A stretch of DNA of 64,000 bases from the NCBI RefSeq assembly GCF_028858515.1, contig NZ_JAPJZJ010000001.1:186001-250000 (forward strand), given 5' to 3'. The DNA is from Aurantiacibacter sp. D1-12. Lineage in GTDB: Bacteria; Pseudomonadota; Alphaproteobacteria; Sphingomonadales; Sphingomonadaceae. The notes beneath the pieces were generated by a model that had not been told where the DNA came from, searched no databases, and saw only the letters and a program-made list of their open reading frames with translations. A program made the translations under genes and the position numbers. Of the stretch, positions 1-7,974 are shown one piece after another (positions within the stretch are counted from its first letter, which is position 1; each line of letters opens with the position of its first letter).

Positions 1-1319
1 CGCAGGTTGATCCAGAAGGTGCCCGGGCGCGAGCCGTCAACCGCAGGCGCACCGCCATAGGCAGTGGGTGCGCCCAGCTCTTCATTGGGCGGAATGCGCT
101 TAACCTGCACCGCCGGATCGACCACGCGGCGGAAAGCGCGCGGCATCTCGCCACGGATCCACTCGATACGGTTCTCGAGGAATTCGATGATCTGCGCGCG
201 GCCTTCATCGCCTTCGGCAAATTTGAAGCGATCATCCTGCGAAAGCTGGATCATGCGCTGGCCGGGATTGCCTTCGGTATAGCCAAGGCTGCGCAGGATC
301 GGGTCCATCTCGCTGTGGATCTGTGCCAGCGTATCGAGGCCCAACTGGTGGATCTCGGCAGGCGTCATGGAAGTCGTGGTCGAGCTCTTGAGGCTCCAGC
401 GATACCACTCGTCACCCTCGGGCTGGGCATCCATTCCTGGCGCGCTTCCTGCCAAGCCGCGCTGCACGCGGAGTTCGGCAAGCTGTGCTTCGAGCGCCGG
501 CGCGATCTGGCCTGTCACGATGGCGCGGGCTCGTGCATCCCAGTCTCCGCCGATGCCTTCTGCAGCGGTGCGGCGGACAATCGATTCGACGAGCGAACCG
601 CCCTGCATCGCATCGGCCAGCTGGCGTTCCATCTGGTTGAGTGCGCGGTCGAGAAGGAAATCAGGCGGGATAACGCCCATCGCGCGGCCCGACTGCATCC
701 GGCCGAGCTCTCCAGCAAGGACACCGGGATAGTCCTCCAACCGTGAAATGTAGGCTTCGGCATCAGCCTCATCACGGATCGGGTGATCGCTATCGAGCGC
801 GCGCGGCAGATCGATATAGGCGCCGACATTCTGGATGACGGGGTAGGGCGCTGTGCGCCAGCTGCCCACCGGGATGTCGCCATAGGGCAGAGCGAAGCCT
901 TCTACGGCGGTTTCATATGCGCTTTCGACCACGGCGAAGCTGGTGCGTGTGGCATCGTCCAGACCTGCTTTGGGGAACTGGCGCGCGCGTTCGAGGTCGG
1001 CAGAGAGCGTAGCGGCGTAGGCATCCTGTCCGGCCTGCGTGGCATCGTGCAAACGGCTGCGCAGTCCGGCGTGTTCGCCCACATCAACGCCCATACTGGT
1101 GGCGCGCGTCGGCTCATGCTGCAGCAGGTTCCACGCGAACTCTTCCAGCAATCGCTCTCCGGCTGCCTGACCGGCTGGCGGCGTCATCGCGCTGGTAAAA
1201 GGCTCGACCGTTGTAACCTGCGTTCGCGCGCAGCCGGGCAGAACGGTAAGCGCGGAAGTGGCCCCGAGCGCCCCGATAAAGGAGCGGCGGGAAAGCGATG
1301 CGTTGGTGTTTTTGTCCAT
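1..1319 (-). CDS. DUF885 family Tat-exported lipoprotein (partial, C-terminus off the left edge)
   Basis: I translated this frame from the sequence, because it runs off the window. It opens with ATG at 1319 and stays open for about 439 codons. The N-terminus has a twin-arginine motif (SRRSFIG, residues 10-16), a hydrophobic stretch and a lipobox ending LPGC, so the product should be a Tat-dependent lipoprotein. The body matches the DUF885 family (about 600 residues, suspected metallopeptidase-like hydrolases): conserved stretches include EPTRATSMGVD near the start and later MTPAEIHQLGL and SQDDRFKF. The usual HExxH-like C-terminal part lies beyond the edge, so catalytic residues cannot be checked. 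The family call is from recognition only. Confidence 0.85.
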   Translation of the reverse strand, partial: MDKNTNASLSRRSFIGALGATSALTVLPGCARTQVTTVEPFTSAMTPPAGQAAGERLLEEFAWNLLQHEPTRATSMGVDVGEHAGLRSRLHDATQAGQDAYAATLSADLERARQFPKAGLDDATRTSFAVVESAYETAVEGFALPYGDIPVGSWRTAPYPVIQNVGAYIDLPRALDSDHPIRDEADAEAYISRLEDYPGVLAGELGRMQSGRAMGVIPPDFLLDRALNQMERQLADAMQGGSLVESIVRRTAAEGIGGDWDARARAIVTGQIAPALEAQLAELRVQRGLAGSAPGMDAQPEGDEWYRWSLKSSTTTSMTPAEIHQLGLDTLAQIHSEMDPILRSLGYTEGNPGQRMIQLSQDDRFKFAEGDEGRAQIIEFLENRIEWIRGEMPRAFRRVVDPAVQVKRIPPNEELGAPTAYGGAPAVDGSRPGTFWINL

Positions 1320-1381
1320 AATGCGAGTGGTCGCCCAAGGGCGCGCTTCCGTCAAGCCGGTAGCCGCGCTAGAACGCCGTG

Positions 1382-1585
1382 ATGTTCGATTTCATCGTCT
1401 CGCTCGTTATCCTTGCTGCCATCGCACTCGCTGCAGGTGGCTTCGTGTTGCTGCGCAAGGGCAATCGCAAACAGGCCGTGCTGATGTGGCTGCTCGCGGG
1501 CGTCATGGTGGCCAATGTCGCGATCTGGCTGGTGCCGACAGAAAGCGGCGAGTCCTTGGCAGACGTCGCTGCTGACGGTGATTGA
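1382..1585 (+). CDS. small two-helix membrane protein of unknown function
   Basis: A 67-residue protein, divergent from the DUF885 gene. It has two hydrophobic segments (about residues 3-23 and 33-50) separated by the basic loop RKGNRK, and a short acidic tail. GTG at 1379 could also start it; I prefer the ATG at 1382. There is no clear Shine-Dalgarno sequence. It looks like the small conserved inner-membrane proteins common in Erythrobacteraceae, but I do not recognise a family. Confidence 0.55.
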   Translation: MFDFIVSLVILAAIALAAGGFVLLRKGNRKQAVLMWLLAGVMVANVAIWLVPTESGESLADVAADGD

Positions 1586-1645
1586 ACAAAGTGGAGAGCG
1601 AACCCGAAGGCCCGCTCCCCTGGTGACGTAGTTCTGAACTTGGGA

Positions 1646-2326
1646 TTATTCAGGGATCTGCCAGGTCACCGTTCCTGTGTAAGTGCCAACAACCTCTTCA
1701 CCGCGATTGTTGGTCGCCGGATCAAAGCGCGCACGGCGCTGGATCAGACGACAGGTCGCGCGATCGAGCGAGCCGTGCCCGGTGGAGCGGGTGACTTCAC
1801 ATGCGTCCACTCGGCCATCACTGCCGACAACAAGGCGATAGCTCGCCGTGCCTTCATTGCCCCGCGTGAGGTCGCGGCGCGAATAGTCGTTGGTCGTGAT
1901 CCAGCTGCCCATCGCGTTGGATGGACGCGGAGGGGTGGGGGTATAGGTAGGGACCGGCGGCTCGACCGCGATAGGTCCATCATTGGGGATGACATCGGGA
2001 ATGGTGCGCGTCACCGGTGGGAGATCGTCGGTGACATTGACGACGTTGATCGGATTGTCGCGCGGAATGGGCACTGGCGGGATCGGTGCCGCTGGCGGCG
2101 TGTAGGGCACCACCGTGTCGGGAGGAACGTCGGTCGGCTCTGGCGGAGGGGGTGGTGGCAGTTCGATGAACACGCCCTCGACCTTGTCATCATCCGGCTC
2201 GATAATCGTTGCTGTCACCGCGAGACCGGCAACCAGACCGAACCCAATCAGTGCGTGCAGGCCGATAACCGATGCAGCGGCTTTTGCCCTTTCTGCAGGG
2301 GTAACTGTGGCGTTGGCGTATGACAT
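1646..2326 (-). CDS. energy transducer TonB family protein
   Basis: This 226-residue protein couples inner-membrane proton motive force to outer-membrane receptors. It has a short cytoplasmic N-terminus, one membrane helix (about 17-42) with the characteristic histidine (H24), and a proline-rich periplasmic spacer (about 55-95, with a run of six prolines). The C-terminal TonB domain (about 150-226) carries YRLVVGSDGRVDACEVTRSTG, shortened here to its ends YRLVVG and EVTRSTG, and a second cysteine near residue 186. The start is well supported by the purine-rich AGGAAGGAGAG just upstream. No ExbB or ExbD lies nearby, so it probably uses those encoded elsewhere. Confidence 0.92.
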   Translation of the reverse strand: MSYANATVTPAERAKAAASVIGLHALIGFGLVAGLAVTATIIEPDDDKVEGVFIELPPPPPPEPTDVPPDTVVPYTPPAAPIPPVPIPRDNPINVVNVTDDLPPVTRTIPDVIPNDGPIAVEPPVPTYTPTPPRPSNAMGSWITTNDYSRRDLTRGNEGTASYRLVVGSDGRVDACEVTRSTGHGSLDRATCRLIQRRARFDPATNNRGEEVVGTYTGTVTWQIPE

Positions 2327-2359
2327 GATCTCTCTCCTTCCTCTAACCCAATGGGAGTC

Positions 2360-2376
2360 ATGTTATACTGTAACAT
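2360..2376. promoter_or_regulatory. operator-like palindrome upstream of tonB
   Basis: ATGTTA-N5-TAACAT is a perfect 6-base inverted repeat, 34 bases upstream of the tonB ATG. On the minus strand it contains the -10-like TATAAC. The position fits a repressor site overlapping a promoter. The regulator is unknown, and it does not look like a standard Fur box. Confidence 0.4.
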
Positions 2377-2487
2377 ACATGAGGCATGAGGAATGGCAAG
2401 GGCTTGGTTTAACCTTGCTGTGACTCCAGTGGAAAAGCACCCCAGCGAGCGAGTGTGAACGCGCACTGCAATCGGGCGCTGAGAGCG

Positions 2488-2570
2488 ACCGACAGCCCGC
2501 GACTGCGGGCCAACCGGTAGGCCGAAAGCCAAGCGGCGCGGACCCGCCCCGTCCGGCGCCTGAGGGACAA
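2488..2570 (+). repeat. dispersed intergenic element, family A copy 1
   Basis: This is the gene-free stretch between tonB and the hydrolase. It shares a 3' block with copies near 10495 and 20752: gCCAAGcg, then CGGA, then CCGGCGC and a GAGGgac ending. A 5' block around GCGACCG is also shared. This copy folds through GGCGCGGAC against GTCCGGCGCC. Like the other two copies it lies just beyond the 3' end of a minus-strand gene. Confidence 0.55.
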
Positions 2571-2607
2571 ACAAAAAGGGCGCTCGAACCACCGTCCGAA
2601 CGCCCTT
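2566..2607 (-). terminator. rho-independent terminator of the alpha/beta hydrolase gene
   Basis: Arms 2576-2586 and 2597-2607 form an 11-base stem with one wobble pair and a 10-base loop. On the minus strand it is followed by TTTTTGTTTGT. Confidence 0.85.
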
Positions 2608-2628
2608 ATTGAGAACGTTGCGACCCGA

Positions 2629-3285
2629 TCAGGTGATCGGGCAGCTCGGGTCGAGGCGGAAGTCGAGATAGTTGTCGACCGACTTCATCAGCTCGTCCTG
2701 CTCGTTCTCGAAGAAGTGGTTGGCACGCGGGATCTCATCGTGATGGATCGTGATATGCTTCTGCGTGCGTAGCTTGTCGACGAGCTTCTGCACCGCGGTA
2801 GGCTGGACCACTGTGTCTGCCGTGCCTTGGATAAAGATGCCCGAGGCTGGGCAGGGGGCAAGGAAGCTGAAGTCGTACATGTTTGCCGGCGGCGCGATGC
2901 TGATAAAGCCGCGCACTTCGGGGCGACGCATCAGCAACTGCATGCCAATGAGCGCGCCAAACGATACGCCCGCGACCCATGTCACCTGCGCTTCGGGGTG
3001 GATCTGCTGCACCCAGTCGAGCGCGCTTGCGGCATCGGACAGTTCGCCAATACCGTTGTCAAAGCTGCCCTGGCTCTTGCCGACACCGCGGAAGTTGAAA
3101 CGCAGCGTGGCAAAACCACGGTTCACGAAAGTCTTGTACAGCTGCTGGACAATCCGGTCATTCATCGTGCCGCCGCCCTGTGAATGCGGGTGCAGGATCA
3201 TGGCGACCGGCGCGCGCGGGCGCGGACCGGGAGAGAAACGACCTTCAAGACGGCCTTCGGGGCCGGGAAAAATGACGTGCGGCAT
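2629..3285 (-). CDS. alpha/beta hydrolase
   Basis: A 218-residue single-domain serine hydrolase of the small dienelactone-hydrolase-like group found in Sphingomonadales. Visible features are the HPH oxyanion-side motif near residue 32, RFNFRGVGKSQG, the nucleophile elbow GVSFG, a candidate acid in QGTADTVVQP and the late histidine in ANHFF. I chose ATG 3285 (MPHVIFPGPEG), the usual family N-terminus, over the GTG at 3327, which would add 14 unlikely residues. No export signal is present, so it is probably cytoplasmic. The substrate is unknown. It is divergent from the desulfurase genes. Confidence 0.85.
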   Translation of the reverse strand: MPHVIFPGPEGRLEGRFSPGPRPRAPVAMILHPHSQGGGTMNDRIVQQLYKTFVNRGFATLRFNFRGVGKSQGSFDNGIGELSDAASALDWVQQIHPEAQVTWVAGVSFGALIGMQLLMRRPEVRGFISIAPPANMYDFSFLAPCPASGIFIQGTADTVVQPTAVQKLVDKLRTQKHITIHHDEIPRANHFFENEQDELMKSVDNYLDFRLDPSCPIT

Positions 3286-3399
3286 GGGCGGTATGGGCCT
3301 TGGCAGAATGGTTGACACGCGCGCCACTGGCGCTGCGCAAGTGGGCGGCTATATAGGCATTATGCGCAATTTCGCAATTATTCTCGCCAAAGTCCCGGC

Positions 3400-4464
3400 A
3401 TGAGCCGTATCTATCTGGATCACGCTGCCACTTCTCCGCTGCGCCCTGAAGCGCGGGCGGCGATGGAGGAGGGCTTTGCGATATGGGCCAATCCCAGCTC
3501 TCCGCATGCCGAAGGCCGCAAGGCCAAGGCCGCGCTGGAAGATGCGCGCGAGCGGTGCAAACGCGCCCTCGGATGGGATGGCGAGCTGATCTTTACGAGC
3601 GGGGCGAGTGAGGCGGCGCGTCTTGCATTCGATCAAGCGGACGTGATGCACGAGGCGGTGAGCGCGATAGAGCATGACGCGATTCACAACTTCGTGAAAG
3701 AGCGCGCCGTTGCCGAGATTCCGGTTGGGGTTGATGGCCAAGTCAACTTGACGTCTGTGGCAAGAGAGGCCGGACCGTCCGCCGTTGCAGGCGAGGTGGT
3801 TGAGAACCGCTCGCTCATCGCGATCCAGCACGTCAATTCCGAAACGGGCACAATGCAGAACATCGGGCAAGTTGCCGAAGTTGTTCACAGTTCCGGCGGT
3901 CTACTTCTCGTTGATTGCGCGCAAAGTGCGGGGAAGATGGAGATTCCAAAAGAGGCGGACATGGTCATTGTCGGCGCTCACAAATTTGGCGGCCCCATTG
4001 GAATTGGCGCTTTGTTAGTAAAGCAGTTCAACATGCTCACACCATCTGGTGGGCATGAGCGTGGCTATCGGCGCGGGACGGAAAACATGCCGGTTGTGCT
4101 TGGCATGGCGGCCGCGTTGGAAGCTGAGCCTTGGCCGAGTTTGGAATTTTCACATATCAGCTATTTTGATGAAAGGTTTGAGGAGACCCAGCCTGCAACC
4201 GGCCATAATCATGCCCATCACATCTTGGCACTCGAGCATCGCACCATGTCCGCACAAGCGCTTTTGATCCGCCTCGACGCAATGGGCTTTGCCGTTTCGG
4301 CAGGCAGCGCCTGTTCGTCGGGCACCCTGAAGAAAAGCCGCGTGCTCGATGCCTTTGGCGTTGATGATGACACCGCCAGCCGCACGATCCGTGTATCGCT
4401 TGGCTGGAGCACAACGCCCGAAGAACTCGACGCCTTCGCAGAAGCGTGGAACTCACTGACATGA
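3400..4464 (+). CDS. cysteine desulfurase-family aminotransferase (class V), paralog 1
   Basis: This 354-residue PLP enzyme of the NifS/IscS fold removes sulfur from cysteine for Fe-S clusters or thio-modifications. The PLP lysine is K195 (GAHKFGG) and the mobile-loop cysteine is C305 (SAGSACSSG). The usual FTSGATESNN loop reads FTSGASEAARLA, losing the Asn, and VNNEIG reads VNSETG, so this copy is more diverged than its neighbour. It overlaps the next desulfurase gene by 4 bases (ATGA) and is followed by a 2Fe-2S ferredoxin, forming a small Fe-S assembly operon. It may be a specialised or weak desulfurase. Confidence 0.87.
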   Translation: MSRIYLDHAATSPLRPEARAAMEEGFAIWANPSSPHAEGRKAKAALEDARERCKRALGWDGELIFTSGASEAARLAFDQADVMHEAVSAIEHDAIHNFVKERAVAEIPVGVDGQVNLTSVAREAGPSAVAGEVVENRSLIAIQHVNSETGTMQNIGQVAEVVHSSGGLLLVDCAQSAGKMEIPKEADMVIVGAHKFGGPIGIGALLVKQFNMLTPSGGHERGYRRGTENMPVVLGMAAALEAEPWPSLEFSHISYFDERFEETQPATGHNHAHHILALEHRTMSAQALLIRLDAMGFAVSAGSACSSGTLKKSRVLDAFGVDDDTASRTIRVSLGWSTTPEELDAFAEAWNSLT

Positions 4465-5549
4465 TCTATCTCGATTACCAGGCCACCACTCCGCTCGCGC
4501 CAGAGGCGCGCGATGCGATGTTGCAATGGCTCGACGGGCCGGATGGCACCGGGTTTGGCAATCCGCATTCGCCGCATCGCATGGGGCGTACCGCGGCGGC
4601 AGCGGTCGAATTAGCGCGCGATCGGGTCGCTGCGCTGATGCCGCCCGGCGGGCAGGTGCATTTTACCGGCAGCGCGTGCGAAGCGATCAATCTCGCCATG
4701 CGCGGTTCGGTACTGAAGGGCGGCAGTAAGCAGGGCCGTGTTGCCATTTCAGCTATCGAACATGCCGCCGTGCGAGACACCGCCTATGTGCTGGATGAGC
4801 CGCACATTATTCCGGTGGATCGGAACGGCATTGCCGACACCCGCAGCAATCTGCCCGGCGATACTGCGCTCGTCTGCGTGATGCAGGTGAACAATGAAAT
4901 CGGCACGCTCCAGCCTGTTGCCGAAATTGCCTCGCAGGCAAAAGAGGCAGGCGCACTGATGTTGTGCGATGCGGTGCAGGGAATGGGCAAATTCGCCGCC
5001 CCCGGCGGTGCTGACATGATCGCAGTGTCTGCGCATAAGCTTTACGGCCCCAAGGGCATCGGCGCGCTTTGGGTGCGAGACGGGGTGGAGCTTGACCCGC
5101 AGATTACCGGCGGGCTGCAGGAAAAATTTCGGTCGGGTACGCTCAGCACTGCGCTTTGTGCAGGGTTTGGTGCCGCTGCCCAGCTCGCTGGTGAACGGAT
5201 GCAGGCAGACAAAGATCACGCGAGAGACCTGTGGGATCGCGCTGTCGAACTGTTCGATGGGTGGGAGATCAATGGCAGCACTGAGGCGCGTAATCATGCC
5301 AATTTCAGTGTGCGCCGTGACGGTCTTGATGTCGCGCGCTTGATGAGCGATTGCCGCGAAGTGATGTTTTCCGCCGGTTCGGCTTGTGCCAGCGGATCGG
5401 GCAAACCGAGCCACGTGCTCAAGGCTATTGGGCTGACCGACCAGCAAGCAAAAAGTACCATCCGGATCGGCTGGGGCCGCTACACAACCATGGAAGAGCT
5501 TGAAGAGGCGGCGCAAAAGCTTATCAATGCTGCACTGCAGCAGATTTAG
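4461..5549 (+). CDS. cysteine desulfurase, paralog 2
   Basis: A 362-residue NifS/IscS-type enzyme. K193 (SAHKLYGPKG) binds PLP and C309 (SAGSACASG) carries the persulfide. It keeps VNNEIGTLQP, so it is the more canonical of the two tandem paralogs, although the cofactor loop reads TGSACEAIN. The start is ATG 4461, inside the ATGA overlap with the upstream paralog's stop. An ATG 15 bases upstream also exists, but the coupled start gives the normal MIYLDYQATTP N-terminus. The two gene products may form a heterodimer or divide sulfur delivery; that is inference from the coupling. Confidence 0.9.
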   Translation: MIYLDYQATTPLAPEARDAMLQWLDGPDGTGFGNPHSPHRMGRTAAAAVELARDRVAALMPPGGQVHFTGSACEAINLAMRGSVLKGGSKQGRVAISAIEHAAVRDTAYVLDEPHIIPVDRNGIADTRSNLPGDTALVCVMQVNNEIGTLQPVAEIASQAKEAGALMLCDAVQGMGKFAAPGGADMIAVSAHKLYGPKGIGALWVRDGVELDPQITGGLQEKFRSGTLSTALCAGFGAAAQLAGERMQADKDHARDLWDRAVELFDGWEINGSTEARNHANFSVRRDGLDVARLMSDCREVMFSAGSACASGSGKPSHVLKAIGLTDQQAKSTIRIGWGRYTTMEELEEAAQKLINAALQQI

Positions 5550-5898
5550 GGCAACAAGGACAGCGAGCATCAAAGTCACGTTTCTCACCCGCGATGGCGA
5601 CAAGATTGAGGCCGAGGCTTCGGATGGCGATCGCCTGCTCGAAGTCGGGCAGGCTGTTGGCATGCCGCTGGAGGGAACGTGCGAGGGACAGATGGCTTGC
5701 TCCACCTGCCATGTGATCGTGGCGCGTGAATGGTTCGGCAGGTTGCCAGAGGCGGTTGAAGAGGAGGAAGACATGCTCGACCTCGCTTCCGATGTGCAGG
5801 CGACAAGCCGCCTCGCTTGCCAGATCGTGCTGGTCGAGGAACTGGACGGACTGACCGTGCAAATCCCCGATGACAGCGTAGACGTTCAGGGATTTTGA
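5527..5898 (+). CDS. 2Fe-2S ferredoxin, adrenodoxin type
   Basis: An electron carrier, probably serving Fe-S assembly with the desulfurases upstream. The cluster motif is C-x5-C-x2-C (TCEGQMACSTC) with the fourth cysteine in RLACQ, the adrenodoxin or Isc-ferredoxin pattern, plus the acidic EEEEDMLD helix. The start is uncertain. ATG 5527 overlaps the upstream stop and adds about 14 atypical residues. The family N-terminus (IKVTFLTRDGD) begins exactly at an ATC codon at 5569, which has AAGGA at 5556-5560 with ideal 8-base spacing. I list the ATG form but suspect an ATC start. Confidence 0.9.
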   Translation: MLHCSRFRATRTASIKVTFLTRDGDKIEAEASDGDRLLEVGQAVGMPLEGTCEGQMACSTCHVIVAREWFGRLPEAVEEEEDMLDLASDVQATSRLACQIVLVEELDGLTVQIPDDSVDVQGF

Positions 5899-5943
5899 CC
5901 GCAAAAGCAGCGGCCAAGGCATTGGGGCAAGGAACCTTCCAAA

Positions 5944-6735
5944 GTGCGTGAAAAGGTCAGGCAGCTTGTCGAATCGAGCCGGTTCGAAAAGGCGATTATC
6001 GCTGTCATCATCCTCAACGCCATCGGGTTGGGCATGGAAACATCGCCCACAATCATGGCGCGCTTCGGTGATATCGTTGGCGCGCTGGACAAGATCGCGC
6101 TGACAATCTTCGTCGTCGAGCTGTTGCTCAAGTTCTTCGCTTACCGCCTTGCCTTCTTCAAGAACGGCTGGAATGTCTTCGATCTGGCGATTGTCAGCGC
6201 GGCGCTTTTCCCCGCATCACAAGAACTCTCTATCCTGCGTGCGCTGCGCATCCTGCGTGCGCTGCGGCTTGTCTCGGTTGTGCCCAGCATGCGCAAGGTG
6301 ATCGCCGGACTGTTCAGCGCCATTCCCAGCATCGGCACGGTAATCGTTATGCTGCTGCTGTTGTTCTATATTGCCGCTGTCATGGCGACGACGCTGTTCG
6401 GGGAGGCTTTCCCCGCATGGTTCGGCAATATCGGGCTGTCGCTCTACTCGCTGTTCCAGATCATGACGCTGGAAAGCTGGTCCATGGGCATCGTGCGCCC
6501 AGTGATGGAGGTCTACCCCTACGCTTGGGCCTTCTTCGTGCCTTTCATCCTGCTCACCAGCTTTATTGTGCTCAACCTGTTCATCGGTGTGATCGTCAAC
6601 GCAATGAGTGAAGCGACCAGCGAAGAGGCGCATGGCGAACGCGAGCTGATCATGAATGAATTGCGCGGATTGACTGCGGAAGTTGCCGCGATGCGGCGCG
6701 AGCTGGAAGCGAATGGGAAGAGGGGCGAGCGCTAG
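5944..6735 (+). CDS. voltage-gated sodium channel, BacNav (NaChBac/NavAb) family
   Basis: A 263-residue six-helix channel subunit that should assemble as a tetramer. S4 has arginines at every third residue (R99, R102, R105, R108). The pore filter reads TLESWSMG (175-182), the same TLESWS signature as known bacterial sodium channels. S6 ends in NLFIGVIVNAM, and a C-terminal helix (about 228-262) fits the family's four-helix coiled bundle. It starts at GTG 5944 with AAGGAA at 5929-5934. It lies 45 bases after the ferredoxin on the same strand, but a functional link is unclear. Na+ selectivity is inferred from the filter. Confidence 0.93.
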   Translation: MREKVRQLVESSRFEKAIIAVIILNAIGLGMETSPTIMARFGDIVGALDKIALTIFVVELLLKFFAYRLAFFKNGWNVFDLAIVSAALFPASQELSILRALRILRALRLVSVVPSMRKVIAGLFSAIPSIGTVIVMLLLLFYIAAVMATTLFGEAFPAWFGNIGLSLYSLFQIMTLESWSMGIVRPVMEVYPYAWAFFVPFILLTSFIVLNLFIGVIVNAMSEATSEEAHGERELIMNELRGLTAEVAAMRRELEANGKRGER

Positions 6736-6754
6736 ACCCGCCCCACTCGTCCCG

Positions 6755-7675
6755 TCAGGCTTCGACTGCCGAGCGACTGTCTAACCAGCGCAAGAAGCGG
6801 CGAGTGCCCCAAATGGCTCCGCCCACAGGCAACGCGATGCTGCCGAGAACAATGAATGCGGCAAGCAGGTAGCCTAGTATGCTGCCCAAGCTAGCGAAGG
6901 CAGTGCCGACCGGACCGAAGAAGTCGCTCGCCGGGGCATTGGCGGTGGAATAGGACACGTTGATGCGTGTGAATGCCACACGGCCGCGCATTTCTTCCAG
7001 CCAGCTGCGTGCTTGATCGATTTCTTCGTTGATCCGCGCAACCTGGCGTTCCGCTTCTACAATTTCCTCTACGCTGCCCTGCCGCGTGCGCAGGACTTCC
7101 ATCATCCGGTCGCGCAGTGCCACACGGCTGCGTAGGCGCGCTTCGGTGTCGACCATGCTGCGGGTCAGATCTTCGCCCGTAATCGCGGCGGTAATCTGTT
7201 CGCCCCCAGCATTGGTCGTAGCCGCGCTAAGCCGCCCGCCAAAGTCGCGCGCCTGATCGGCCACCACGGCCAGTTCCAGCCGCCCGGCCGCATATCCGTC
7301 TTCGACATTGCCGGAATGGCTTTGCGAGACAATCTGGCAAACATAGGGGCCTGCTGCAGCGCACATGTCGGCGTGCCGTTCCTGCATGGAAGCGATGTCG
7401 GCGGCATCCATGCGGAAGCCATAGTCATAGGTGTAGGCCATGCGCGGCAGATTAATCGAGACATCCGGCGCGGAGGGGGCAGGGCTGGGCGCCAGCACCT
7501 CGTCGGATGTCGTAATGGCCTCCTCATTGTCCGCCACAATCTCCGCAGAACCTGCTTCAAATGTGGCATCGCCTTCCACCATTTCGGCAGATTCGGTGTA
7601 ATCCGCCGACTCGCTACACGCTGTCAGAGTTATACATGCTACTGAAAGTACTAGATAAAATCCTCTCTTACGCAT
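6755..7675 (-). CDS. DUF4349 lipoprotein
   Basis: This 306-residue protein has a lipoprotein signal (lipobox LTAC, Cys about residue 20) and a low-complexity acidic linker to about residue 75. A DUF4349 domain follows, with a heptad-rich coiled coil around 200-235 (EEIVEAERQVARINEEIDQA), and one C-terminal membrane helix (about 265-290) ends before a basic tail. The helix after a lipobox suggests tethering at both ends to the inner membrane. The function of DUF4349 is unknown; coiled-coil members are seen near envelope genes. It converges on the sodium channel gene with a 19-base gap. Confidence 0.85.
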   Translation of the reverse strand: MRKRGFYLVLSVACITLTACSESADYTESAEMVEGDATFEAGSAEIVADNEEAITTSDEVLAPSPAPSAPDVSINLPRMAYTYDYGFRMDAADIASMQERHADMCAAAGPYVCQIVSQSHSGNVEDGYAAGRLELAVVADQARDFGGRLSAATTNAGGEQITAAITGEDLTRSMVDTEARLRSRVALRDRMMEVLRTRQGSVEEIVEAERQVARINEEIDQARSWLEEMRGRVAFTRINVSYSTANAPASDFFGPVGTAFASLGSILGYLLAAFIVLGSIALPVGGAIWGTRRFLRWLDSRSAVEA

Positions 7676-7745
7676 TATTGCCTCCTTTTGGCCTTATTGC
7701 TGCCATAATTTGGCCATAATTGAGGCAACTTGGCAAGAGGCAACG

Positions 7746-7779
7746 AAAAGGCCCCGCTTCGCTGCAGTGACGGAGCCTT
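7746..7779 (-). terminator. rho-independent terminator after the frameshifted micro-gene
   Basis: AAGGCCCCG (7748-7756) pairs with CGGAGCCTT (7771-7779), 8 of 9 bases. On the minus strand the stem is followed by TTTTCGTT. It lies 36 bases after the TGA of the minus-strand micro-gene at 7815. Confidence 0.65.
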
Positions 7780-7814
7780 AAAATTGGCCGGCCTGGATAG
7801 GCGGAAGAGTATTG

Positions 7815-7974
7815 TCATGCGGCTTCGAGGCTACGCTCTTCGCGCTGCGGTTGCTCCTCAAGCTGGTTGATGAACGCGGCGCTAAAGGCCGGAATGTCGC
7901 TTGGATTGCGGCTGGGGAAACGCCGCCGTTCCGTGCTGTCCGCTGGGGCGAGGCAGTGATAGGGCGATCGACAT
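7815..7974 (-). pseudogene. probable frameshifted 52-residue gene, divergent from parC
   Basis: The minus strand opens with AGGGG, 5 bases, then ATG at 7974 (MSIALSLPR). The frame soon leads to a stop. The +1 frame, entered at the CCCC run at 7942-7945, gives a protein-like tail through [14 protein letters not shown] to REERSLEAA and a TGA at 7815, followed by a good terminator. Dropping one C restores a 52-residue protein. The open tail frame has no start codon of its own. Possible readings are a decayed gene, a sequencing indel or programmed frameshifting. No family is recognised. Confidence 0.45.
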
